Below are positions 26,980-34,805 of a stretch of DNA of 64,000 bases, in pieces. A program made the position numbers and the translations under genes. Source of the stretch: Nitrosococcus watsonii C-113. Lineage in GTDB: Bacteria; Pseudomonadota; Gammaproteobacteria; Nitrosococcales; Nitrosococcaceae. The stretch is taken from positions 310,001 to 374,000 of the forward strand of contig NC_014315.1 of the NCBI RefSeq assembly GCF_000143085.1, given 5' to 3'. Position 1 is the stretch's first letter. Each line of letters opens with the position of its first letter. The notes under the pieces are model-generated. The model searched no databases. It saw nothing but the letters and a program-made list of their open reading frames with translations, and was not told where the DNA came from.

Positions 26980-29014
26980 TTTTGAAGAAGAGCCCCTGGA
27001 AGGGTTAATGGAATTCGGCCAGGAAATCTTTGATGCCGAACTCGCGGACCTTGAAGGGGAAGAAGAATTTTGGCGGGGCCGGCGTACTCCGGGCCATGTT
27101 TTAGCACGTCGCCAGCGCCCTCTACGCCTACGGCGGCCTCTTCCTTCACGGCCATCCAAAAGGTTTCCAGCACGGCCAGTAGCTACTCGCCCGCAACCGC
27201 CTAAGCGGCCTCCACCGCAGCCTCGATTTCCACATCGGCCAGCGATTATCAGGCGCAGAATAGTACCAGAGCCTGTGCCCTGCGTTTGCCCAGCCCATGG
27301 CACCGAGTTTATTCGTTGGGTGCAAAGTTCATTAAATCAAATTTTAGGCTCGCGCCTGCCAGTTAGTGGTGTTATGAATCGCGGCACGCGGGATGCGCTA
27401 CGTCAGTTTCAGAAACAGCAAGGCTTACCGGTGGATGGTATTGCCGGGCCACCCACGGAGCGCGCACTGCTTGACGCTCTAGGTGGTGGTGTTCGCGATG
27501 ACGCAGCCGGTATGGCCAAGCCGAGCGATGCTACTGAGTCGGCTGCGGATTCGGAACTGTTCGAGTATGACGCTGAAGAGCTTGAGGCGCCACTGGCGCG
27601 ACCAATGCTAGGACGCGGTTCACGTGGCGCGTCGGTGATCGAGCTACAGAAGCGCTTGAGCGCTCTTGGATTCAATCCGGGCGCCGCGGACGGGATCTTC
27701 GGCTCACGCACCGAATCCGCCGTGAGGGCGTTCCAGCATTCGCAGCGCATCACGGTAGATGGAATCGTCGGTCCTCAAACATGGAGCCGCTTGTACGGCC
27801 CTACACCGTCCCCAGTACCCTCGCCTCCTTCAGGCACGACCAGCGTCACTTGGAAGCTGCCTCCCGAGATACGAGCCGCTGGCGACGCGCAGACGGTGCG
27901 TTACGACTCACCGCCGCCCTGGGCCAACGGTGCCAACTGCACCCGCTACACAGACGGCGCTGCTGAGCTGCGGCGCTACATCAAGGCGACTTTCCCCGGT
28001 GTTAGGTTGATCGGTGGTTATAGCTGCCGTGCTAACTCGGCCACCCCCTCAGAAACTTCGGTACATGGGGTGGGGCGCGCGCTCGACATCATGATTCCTA
28101 CTGTTGGCGGGAGGGCAAATAGCGCAGTCGGCGATCCAATTGCCAATTGGCTGGTCCGAAACGCAACGGCGATCGGTGTCCAATACATCATCTGGAACCG
28201 CGTCCGCTGGAGCGGCAGCCGCACCCCACACGTGGCCGATTATGGTGGTCCCAACCCGCACATCGATCATATACACGTCGAGCTAAACCTCGATGGCGCG
28301 CGGCGCAGAACGGCGTGGTTTCAGGAGAGAGAGACCGTCACGGCATACTCTGAGCTTGCGGAAGAATTTGAATCCCTCTGGGAAAGCGAGATTAACCGAA
28401 GCAGTACCGACCATGTCCGCTGGATTCAACAATCACTCAACAAAATTATGGGATTGCGGCTAGCGGTAGATGGCATTTTGGGTCCAATGACCCGTAGTGC
28501 CGTCCGCAGTTTTCAAAGTCGCCATAGGCTGGCAGTAGATGGTATCGTTGGTCCACATACGGAACGCGCCTTAGTCGCCGCAGGTGCTGATTCACCGCCT
28601 TTCATTCCTGCGGCTGGGGGCGCGCAAGATATCGTCAACGTCCGAGGGATTCAAGTTGCGCGGCAGATTCAACCTCAGATAGCAGCATTGCTTGCAACCG
28701 CGGATGCAGATGGCATCCACCTAAGCGGTTCGGGTTATCGTTCATCCGCTCGACAGATTGGGCTTCGGCGCCAAAATTGTGGTCCCACCTATGACGATAT
28801 TTGGAAAAAGTCGCCTTCTCAATGTAGGCCACCTACGGCGATTCCAGGCCGCTCCCTGCATGAAAAGGGCTTGGCTATTGATTTTAGGTACAATGGCCAA
28901 GGTATCACCTCACGAAGTAGTCCTGGATTTATCTGGCTGTCACAAAATGCCGGCCAATTTGGATTAAAAAATCTACCCAGTGAGCCGTGGCACTGGTCAA
29001 CCACGGGGGCATGA
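26963..29014 (+). CDS. Peptidoglycan-binding protein with two M15-type peptidase domains
   Basis: A 683-residue protein starting at the ATG at 26963 (AGGAG 7 nt upstream, inside the preceding gene). In order: acidic leader (about 4-37), Arg/Pro-rich linker (40-105), PGBD1 (114-173), PGBD2 (215-278), an M15-like domain with SVHGVGRALDI (His368, Asp375) and HIDHIH (433-438), a second acidic patch (ELAEEFESLWESE), PGBD3 (482-539), then a VanY-like M15 domain with SLHEKGLAIDF (His633, Asp640) and EPWHW (His677). PGBD1 and PGBD3 are close copies, so the chain looks like a duplicated and fused unit. M15 enzymes cut D-Ala-D-Ala or L-Ala-D-Glu bonds in peptidoglycan. There is no signal peptide despite a wall substrate. 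Confidence 0.85.
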   Translation: MNTAFDFEEEPLEGLMEFGQEIFDAELADLEGEEEFWRGRRTPGHVLARRQRPLRLRRPLPSRPSKRFPARPVATRPQPPKRPPPQPRFPHRPAIIRRRIVPEPVPCVCPAHGTEFIRWVQSSLNQILGSRLPVSGVMNRGTRDALRQFQKQQGLPVDGIAGPPTERALLDALGGGVRDDAAGMAKPSDATESAADSELFEYDAEELEAPLARPMLGRGSRGASVIELQKRLSALGFNPGAADGIFGSRTESAVRAFQHSQRITVDGIVGPQTWSRLYGPTPSPVPSPPSGTTSVTWKLPPEIRAAGDAQTVRYDSPPPWANGANCTRYTDGAAELRRYIKATFPGVRLIGGYSCRANSATPSETSVHGVGRALDIMIPTVGGRANSAVGDPIANWLVRNATAIGVQYIIWNRVRWSGSRTPHVADYGGPNPHIDHIHVELNLDGARRRTAWFQERETVTAYSELAEEFESLWESEINRSSTDHVRWIQQSLNKIMGLRLAVDGILGPMTRSAVRSFQSRHRLAVDGIVGPHTERALVAAGADSPPFIPAAGGAQDIVNVRGIQVARQIQPQIAALLATADADGIHLSGSGYRSSARQIGLRRQNCGPTYDDIWKKSPSQCRPPTAIPGRSLHEKGLAIDFRYNGQGITSRSSPGFIWLSQNAGQFGLKNLPSEPWHWSTTGA

Positions 29015-29182
29015 TCATCCCTCTTGCCGATCATCCTTCCAAAGGGGGAAGGAACAATTCCTTGGGCATTAGGAATCCCCTTTGCTGTCTGCAGACGAAG
29101 GCCGGACAGCGCCAGCGTGCCCGTTCTGCTTTAATGATGGCAAGGGCTGAATAGTGTAATATAGGCATAGGGATCTACCGTC

Positions 29183-29992
29183 ATGATCATCGACTGCCAT
29201 TGCCACGCCGGTAAAGGCGATGGTCTAACTGGCCCTTGGGATACCCGGGCTTCGCTGAAAAAATATCTGCGCCGGGCGGCCCAAGCGGGCATTAAGCAAA
29301 CAGTGCTTTTAGCCGCTTTTCACTCGGATTATGAGGCGGCCAACCGGGAAGTGGCCCGAATCGTGGCTAGCCGTCCGCATCGCTTTTATGGCTTTGCCAT
29401 GGTCCATTCCCTGCGGGATCGTGGGCGCATTTACACTTTAGTCAAGTTGGCCGTCGAGCGCTATGGCTTTGTGGGCATTAAGGTGCACCGTCATGACGGG
29501 CGGATTACCCGTGAGATCTGTGAAACGGCGCAAGCGTTTGCCCTCCCGGTGCTCTATGACGTGATGGGTGAGATTTCGGTATGCGAACTGCTTGCCCGAG
29601 AATATCCCAATGTCGCGTTTATTATCCCCCACCTGGGCAGCTTTGCCGATGATTGGCGGGCCCAGCTCGCCCTGATTGACCACCTGGCGCGTTACCCCAA
29701 TATCTATACTGATACCTCCGGGGCACGCCGGTTTGATCTCCTGGAAGAAGCGGTACGGCGAGCCGGAGCGGAGAAAATTCTGTTTGGCTCCGACGGTCCG
29801 TGGTTGCATCCTGGGCTTGAATTGGCCAAAGTTCGCGCTTTGAGTTTGCCGTTGCCCAAGGAGCAATGGGTGCTAGGTGGTAATTTTTTGCGTCTCATCG
29901 CTCGCGTGCGAGCAGAGCCAAGGGGAGCCCCTCTTGTCTCGACTCATCCGCCGTTGCTCCAAGCGGAAGGATTATCCGATCCCTGGCTATAG
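29183..29992 (+). CDS. Amidohydrolase-2 family metal-dependent hydrolase
   Basis: A TIM-barrel protein of 269 residues of the COG2159 kind. The N-terminal metal motif is DCHCHAG, the middle shows GIKVHRHDG and IIPHLGSF, and the end has KILFGSDGPWLHP with the conserved Asp. Relatives hydrolyse or decarboxylate ring acids; the substrate here is unknown. It is 168 bp after the peptidoglycan-binding gene on the same strand and converges on the sigma-54 activator gene. It may be read through from the sigma-54 promoter or have its own. Confidence 0.8.
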   Translation: MIIDCHCHAGKGDGLTGPWDTRASLKKYLRRAAQAGIKQTVLLAAFHSDYEAANREVARIVASRPHRFYGFAMVHSLRDRGRIYTLVKLAVERYGFVGIKVHRHDGRITREICETAQAFALPVLYDVMGEISVCELLAREYPNVAFIIPHLGSFADDWRAQLALIDHLARYPNIYTDTSGARRFDLLEEAVRRAGAEKILFGSDGPWLHPGLELAKVRALSLPLPKEQWVLGGNFLRLIARVRAEPRGAPLVSTHPPLLQAEGLSDPWL

Positions 29993-29993
29993 A

Positions 29994-30052
29994 AACTTTC
30001 CGAAGAAAGTTACCGGGCCCTTCCTTTCAAGGGGGGGAAATTTTTTGCCCGG
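29994..30052 (+). terminator. Possible terminator between convergent genes
   Basis: AACTTTC-CGAA-GAAAGTT (29994-30011) forms a tetraloop hairpin. CCGGGC (30013-30018) then pairs with GCCCGG (30047-30052) around an inner CCCTT/AAGGG stem and a run of six T. It follows the amidohydrolase stop by a few bases and overlaps the end of the activator gene. Confidence 0.4.
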
Positions 30053-31439
30053 ACACTAAGCTGTCCGGGGTTAGACGATGATTAGCCCGGCGAAGCTGCA
30101 AGGCTCGATCAGTGATGCACAGTTTGCGGGCCGCCCGTTGGAGATTGCCCTCCTCGTCTCGTAATGCGACGCGGATGGCGGTTTCTGTGGCAATGCGGCT
30201 GATCTCCTTGAGCCCTACGCCTAGATCAAGAGCGTGATGAATGGCCTGTTCAAAATGGACATCGTACCAATCACCTTGTTCCGATTCTTCAGTAGGCCTT
30301 TCATCCTGGGGGAGAGCGCCTAAAGTGATGGGACCCGGTCCCACATGACGGGAACCTAGAAGTACCGCCAGTTGTTTGAGTTCGCGAATATTGCCGGGAT
30401 AATTGCGTCGCAAAAGATGTTGGCGTACGGGTTCGTCCAGTTCTATGGGCGCTTTATCAGGCCGCAGTTCGTTTAAAAAATGGTGTGTCAGGGGGAGGAT
30501 GTCCTCCTTGCGTTCTCGTAGTGGGGGCAGCCGGCACACCCAGGCGGCAATGCGATAATATAAGTCAGAACGGAATTTGCCCTGTTCCACTGCCTGGGCC
30601 AGATCCTTGTTAGTCGCGCATACTAGGCGAAAATCGGTATGTTGCCAGGAGCTTCCTCCTACCCGTTTGTAAGTGCGTTCTTGGATCACGCGTAGCAATT
30701 GAACTTGAAGACCCAGGGGTAGTTCCCCGATTTCGTCCAGGAATAAGGTTCCTTCACTCGCTAGGGCAAAGGCTCCATCGCGAGGAGAGATGGCCCCAGT
30801 AAAGGCTCCCCGCTCATGGCCAAAGAACTCGCTGCCGGCAAGTTCGGGCACAATGGTACCGCAATCCAAAACTACTAGCTCCTTTTTCTTTTCCCGTGGA
30901 TTTAGCGTGTGAATTAAGCGTGCTATTAACTCCTTTCCCGTTCCAGTCTCGCCCATGAGCAATACCGAGGCATCCGTAAAATGGGCTGCCTCAATGACTT
31001 GGCGTAATACGGAGCGCCAAGCTAGGCTCCGCCCAAGCAGGTTTTTTTGGACTAACGGGCTCTCCAAAATCTGGTCTACCGCCGCCCACCGTCTGAGGCG
31101 AGAAATAATTTGAGTGAGAGGCTCCGTAGAATGTTGCCAGCAAAAAACATCCGCGGCCCCCGCACGGAGCAAACGCCAAGCGTGACTATCCGCCATGGCA
31201 ATGGGTGAAACAGCAATGGCCAGTACCTGTTCTTGACCGCGGTGGCTAACTTTACTTAGGAGTTCGCAAAGCTGTGGGGTAAATTTCTTGAAGAAAAGCA
31301 CGCCTGTCCCCTTCGGGGCTTCAAGATTAAGTGTTCGCGATCGAATGCCCGCTTGCATCAATGCTTCAACTAACGCGGTTGGAATTTGGTTATCGTTTTG
31401 CGCTAACGAATGAACCCATACAGACATATCCCAAGCCAT
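30027..31439 (-). CDS. Sigma-54-dependent transcriptional activator with degenerate receiver-like domain
   Basis: A 470-residue bacterial enhancer-binding protein. The AAA+ domain (about 135-370) has Walker A GETGTGKE (163-170), the sigma-54-contacting GAFTGA (211-216), Walker B TLFLDEIGE and arginine-finger region FRSDLYYRI. The C-terminus has a Fis-type helix-turn-helix (GNLQRAARKLCITDRALQLR). Residues 1-125 resemble a receiver domain in outline (ending AWRLLRAGAADVFCW…LTQIISRLRRW) but lack an evident phospho-accepting Asp and the late Lys. Control is therefore probably not by simple phosphorylation. Its closeness to the RpoN promoter and paired dyads upstream of 22171 suggests it controls that cluster. 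Confidence 0.9.
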   Translation of the reverse strand: MAWDMSVWVHSLAQNDNQIPTALVEALMQAGIRSRTLNLEAPKGTGVLFFKKFTPQLCELLSKVSHRGQEQVLAIAVSPIAMADSHAWRLLRAGAADVFCWQHSTEPLTQIISRLRRWAAVDQILESPLVQKNLLGRSLAWRSVLRQVIEAAHFTDASVLLMGETGTGKELIARLIHTLNPREKKKELVVLDCGTIVPELAGSEFFGHERGAFTGAISPRDGAFALASEGTLFLDEIGELPLGLQVQLLRVIQERTYKRVGGSSWQHTDFRLVCATNKDLAQAVEQGKFRSDLYYRIAAWVCRLPPLRERKEDILPLTHHFLNELRPDKAPIELDEPVRQHLLRRNYPGNIRELKQLAVLLGSRHVGPGPITLGALPQDERPTEESEQGDWYDVHFEQAIHHALDLGVGLKEISRIATETAIRVALRDEEGNLQRAARKLCITDRALQLRRANHRLTPDSLVSGQKISPP

Positions 31440-31781
31440 GCTGCTTCTCCTGCCTGCTTATCCAGGAAAATATTATAAGCGATAATGTTCCCGTCCTACG
31501 GAGAGTAGGGGAAGCAATAGCTTAGCGCTGTAATATTTTCCCGCTGCTTAGAGAGTAGTATTTCTATAGCGGGTAAGAAAAAAATATCCTAGCGACCCTC
31601 CCCAGGATGGGTACCGTGCCTAGCATCCTTGCGTAGGGCTTGTTGAGTTTTTAGCGACAATAGTTAAACTGAGCGCAGCCTGCGGGGGCTAACTTATTGA
31701 TGTGGCTCTTCGACTTTGCTGGGGGTATTTAACTTGCGTGTTTGAAGGATATGCTGTTGATGTTCGAAGAGGGGCGCCTAC
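31440..31781. other. Intergenic region upstream of the sigma-54 activator, no gene seen
   Basis: No coding frame is credible here. CTCTTCGA (31706-31713) and TCGAAGAG (31764-31771) form a perfect 8 bp inverted repeat; each arm contains the CTTCG/CGAAG element seen in the dyads at 21996-22050, but with wide spacing. Short hairpins with a shared GAGAGTAG motif occur near 31500 and 31550. Promoters for the activator are expected near 31440-31520 but none stands out. Confidence 0.4.
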
Positions 31782-31824
31782 AAAAACCCCCGCCTGCTGC
31801 CAGTACAGCAGGCGGGGGTTTTTT
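31782..31824 (-). terminator. Strong bidirectional intrinsic terminator
   Basis: AAAACCCCCGCCTGCTG (31783-31799) and its exact complement (31806-31822) form a 17 bp stem with a 6 nt loop. The A tract on one side and T tract on the other make it work in both directions. It lies 27 bp past the stop of the RNA-binding protein gene. Confidence 0.92.
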
Positions 31825-31850
31825 ATTCTAGCTCGGTTAAAAACGTCTCG

Positions 31851-32156
31851 TTAGAAGCGTCTTTGACGGTCACCGAAGCCATCATTGCGGCGAAAGCCTC
31901 CGTTGTTGCTTTCGTTGCGGGGGCGCGCTTCGTTAACCACGATTTGCCGTCCCTTGATATCAGAATCATGCATCTCTTTAATAGCTGTTTCAGCGTCTTC
32001 TTTGCTCGCCATTTCGACAAAACCGAACCCTTTGGAACGGTTCGAAAATTTATCTACGATTACCTTAGCTGAGGAAACCTCACCATAGTTTTCAAAGGCT
32101 GCTCTTAGATCTTCATCCGTTACTTGATAGGAGAGATTTCCAACGTAAATATTCAC
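31851..32156 (-). CDS. RRM-domain RNA-binding protein (cold-inducible glycine-rich type)
   Basis: A 101-residue protein of one RNA recognition motif (RNP2 IYVGNLSY near residue 3, RNP1 KGFGFVEM near 44) and a short Gly/Arg/Asn tail (NNGGFRRNDGFGDRQRRF). It belongs to the Rbp family common in cyanobacteria and many proteobacteria, which binds single-stranded RNA. The family start MNIYVGNLSY maps to a GTG at 32156, with GCAGGAA upstream; the longer open frame to 32363 is probably leader. The 257 bp up to the kelch gene hold no other gene. Confidence 0.9.
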   Translation of the reverse strand: MNIYVGNLSYQVTDEDLRAAFENYGEVSSAKVIVDKFSNRSKGFGFVEMASKEDAETAIKEMHDSDIKGRQIVVNEARPRNESNNGGFRRNDGFGDRQRRF

Positions 32157-32413
32157 TATAAAATGTTCCTGCAAGTCAAAAATCGTGCCATTTATCATGA
32201 ATGCCATCGAAATCCTGACTAATGGCACGTAAATCAAGATTTGATGTGGGCAAGTAAAGTACTCCATTCGTCTCAAGCCCATAAACATATAGTAGTCTAA
32301 GATGGGAGGGTTGACAAAATAAATTTTATTATGAGTAGGAAATTTTCCTATGGATTTTAGCAAAAACCTATAGGAACCACTTATCTAATTGGGCGGAGGG
32401 TAGCTGGTGGGAA

Positions 32414-33400
32414 TCAAGACGTGGTTTTATCTAGGATCGTAAGGAATGAGCCGAAGCTAAGGGCAGGTGGTGGGCCTGGCGTTTCTAGCAGGCGATAGAC
32501 CCGGCCCCGGTTGATGCTGGCAGCCGCCTGTTCTGAGCCCCCCAGAATATACAAATGAGAGCCGGTGCTGATAGCGGGCATCCCGTGGAGCGCCATGGGC
32601 AAGGGAGGACCGGGTTGCCATTTTCCGGATAGATTTCCCAAGATTTCCGAGTTGCTCAAGGTTGTTCGTCCAGTCATGATGACCTCGCCGCCAAAAACAT
32701 AGATTTTCCCTTGATGAACCGCTGCGCCATGTCCGCCCCGGGCGGTATTCAAGGGGGGGCCTTCTTGCCAAGTATCGGTTGCGGGATCATAAATTTCCAC
32801 TGAGCGTAGTTCACCGACACCCTGATAACGGCCGCCAATGGCGGCGATCTTATCTTTGAAAACCACGCTGCGGATATGCTCCCGGCGCTGCTTCATCGCC
32901 TTTAGGAAAGTCCAGACGTCTCGTTGGGGGTCATAGCGGAGTAATCTTCCGCTGGGGCCTTTGCCGCCTACGACATAGATAAAATCCCCCATTGAGACGG
33001 CACCTCCCGCGTAACGAGGTTCAGGCAGGGGGGTTAAAGTTCGCCAACGATTGTTGGGGGGATCGTAGACCCAAGCAGTTGCCATTGGGGACCAGTCTGG
33101 ATCGCCGCCCCCAAAAACATAGATTTTCCCCTGATGGGCTGTGGCCATGAGGTGATGGCGAGGGGCTGGCAGTGGCGCCAGTTGCTCCCAGCTATCAGTG
33201 GTAGCATCATATACTTCAAACTGGCGCTGACCACCTAAGCCTCCTGGTGCATATATTTTACCATCCAGATAGGCTGCTGCCATTTCCGAACGGTGGGTGG
33301 GCATGGGATGTAGTTGTTGCCATTGCTCTGAGGCGGAATAGGCTAGAAATGATAGGCTCAGCAAGAGAAGTGAGCTTAGGTGAATTTTATTAAATCTCAT
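32414..33400 (-). CDS. Secreted kelch-repeat protein
   Basis: A protein of about 328 residues with a Sec signal peptide (MRFNKIHLSSLLLLSLSFLAYSA) followed by six kelch repeats, each with the GKIYVFGG-type strand and downstream W (…DSWEQL, …NRWRTL, …DVWTFL, …DTWQEG). It should fold as a beta-propeller in the periplasm or outside the cell. The ligand is unknown. Overall it resembles the NanM/galactose-oxidase-like propeller group, but sialic acid genes are absent. A Met nine codons earlier is possible; the one at 33400 fits the signal peptide best. Confidence 0.85.
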   Translation of the reverse strand: MRFNKIHLSSLLLLSLSFLAYSASEQWQQLHPMPTHRSEMAAAYLDGKIYAPGGLGGQRQFEVYDATTDSWEQLAPLPAPRHHLMATAHQGKIYVFGGGDPDWSPMATAWVYDPPNNRWRTLTPLPEPRYAGGAVSMGDFIYVVGGKGPSGRLLRYDPQRDVWTFLKAMKQRREHIRSVVFKDKIAAIGGRYQGVGELRSVEIYDPATDTWQEGPPLNTARGGHGAAVHQGKIYVFGGEVIMTGRTTLSNSEILGNLSGKWQPGPPLPMALHGMPAISTGSHLYILGGSEQAAASINRGRVYRLLETPGPPPALSFGSFLTILDKTTS

Positions 33401-33774
33401 TTGGGCGCACCAATTGTGTGGATACATTTTTTAGTACATCAGTTTTGTATTCAAAACACCGCTGTAATCATGTGCGTGTGGCCCCGTTATTCTCATCTAT
33501 CTTGATGAGTACTTGGACAGAACTTTAAGCGGTGGGCATCTGATGAGCAATAGGCCACTCCTGAATAATATATAGTCAGTTTATAGGAGCTTGGCCATAT
33601 TGATTTAGGTTTGTCTTTGCTAACGAGTGCTCTCCCAGTTTAGGGATACGAGGAGGGTATATTTGCATTATCCATCAGGCTTTCTAGGTAGGATGGCTGT
33701 CGGCTCCCCTAGAATGGCTGCCTTAAGGGCCACTACCCAGCTGCAGCATTGAATGCGAGTAAGGACTTCATTGA
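33401..33774. other. Intergenic region, nothing recognised
   Basis: Around 370 bp with stops in all frames, no tRNA-like fold and no strong hairpin with a T tract. It separates two minus-strand genes and probably holds the kelch gene promoter. Confidence 0.4.
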
Positions 33775-34539
33775 TCAGGTTTTTTGCATTCTCATTTCAA
33801 CCAGGGGATAAATCATGTTGTTCCAAACCGCGCCGAGGGCTTGGCTTTTTTTTAGCCCTTCCCTAATTTTGGGCCAGTCTGGGTGGGTTGGATTGAGCGC
33901 CCCGTAAGCGCTGAACATGGATTTTAGCAGGGCATTGTTTTTCCTCCGGATCGCCCATTTCCGCCATAGCCATCCACCGGTTACCCCTATCCAGATCAGT
34001 GGTCCCATGGGTGAAGCCGGAGAGACGGCTGCAAATATAATGAACCAGGCGGCAATTTTAAGTAGCAATAAGGCTACCCTCCAGGCTTCGGCCAATACCC
34101 TAAGGCCGGTTTTGCCTGATTTGCTGGATTGATAACGGCTGAAGGGCATGGTGCGGGCGCGGATGGTATCCAGCGCCGCCAGATAATCCCCATAGACTAA
34201 AGTGTTCAATATCAGCCAGTCTAGTTCCCGGCAATGGAGCCAAGGAGCCCGCAAATAGCGTCTAGCGGCCTGGTGTAGCTCCTCTTGGACGAAATTTAAA
34301 CTGCGCCAATCCGATTCTCGGTCATTTAGGGTGCGGTGATGCCAGCTAGTAAGGGAGTTTGAAGGAATTGCGGGGACCTTTTCGGCGTTTTTCCACCCAA
34401 TGGAGCGAAAGATATCCTCGATAATCGCTTGGGCCTCGGTTTGAAGCTGTTTCTTGGCAGAGTCATTTAGATGGCGTTTATCGGCCTCTATGGATGCCTG
34501 CTGAGCGGCTTGGGTAAGGAGTTCTGTTTTGGTGACCAT
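33775..34539 (-). CDS. Unknown membrane protein
   Basis: A 254-residue protein I do not recognise. The N-terminal 60 residues are charged and helical (TQAAQQASIEADKRHLNDSAKKQLQ, given here in part as residues 9-33). Two hydrophobic helices lie at about 154-172 (VALLLLKIAAWFIIFAAV) and 178-193, followed by a basic WLWRKWAIRRKN. It is probably an inner-membrane hairpin with cytosolic ends. It stands alone between non-coding gaps. Confidence 0.65.
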   Translation of the reverse strand: MVTKTELLTQAAQQASIEADKRHLNDSAKKQLQTEAQAIIEDIFRSIGWKNAEKVPAIPSNSLTSWHHRTLNDRESDWRSLNFVQEELHQAARRYLRAPWLHCRELDWLILNTLVYGDYLAALDTIRARTMPFSRYQSSKSGKTGLRVLAEAWRVALLLLKIAAWFIIFAAVSPASPMGPLIWIGVTGGWLWRKWAIRRKNNALLKSMFSAYGALNPTHPDWPKIREGLKKSQALGAVWNNMIYPLVEMRMQKT

Positions 34540-34711
34540 TGAAGTTTATCCCTTGGAGGGGGGTTGTCGCTAATCAACGAGGATCTTGTCATTATATTGG
34601 GATATTTTCTCTCAGGATGAAAAAGTTTTCCATGTGATAGTGGTAGTGACTTGGTGGCCGGGACCAAATAGCTTTAATGTGGGGATAGTTACTCTAGGTG
34701 CGCGATTATTG

Positions 34712-34755
34712 TAAGAAGACCGGTAGGAGAGGAGCTGATACCCTCCTGCCGGTCT
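34712..34755 (-). terminator. Possible terminator after the PPC-domain protein
   Basis: On the minus strand AGACCGGCAGGAG and CTCCTACCGGTCT pair with one G-U position around a loop of about 14 nt, then TCTTAC. The T tract is weak. It lies some 50-90 bp past the stop at 34806, so it may end that transcript. Confidence 0.45.
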
Positions 34756-34805
34756 ATTTGAAAGAAGTTACAATTTCTCTTGGGTGCTGAGTGGGACAGT
34801 CCTTG

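Noticed and set aside
26788-27303. 171-codon minus-strand frame, Gly/Arg-rich
   Set aside because: It is the complement of the Arg/Pro-rich linker of the peptidoglycan-binding protein.
29039-29095. Inverted CAAAGGGG/CCCCTTTG pair with an inner AAGGAA-CAA-TTCCTT hairpin after the peptidoglycan-binding gene
   Set aside because: Considered as a terminator, but no T tract follows on either strand; left uncalled.
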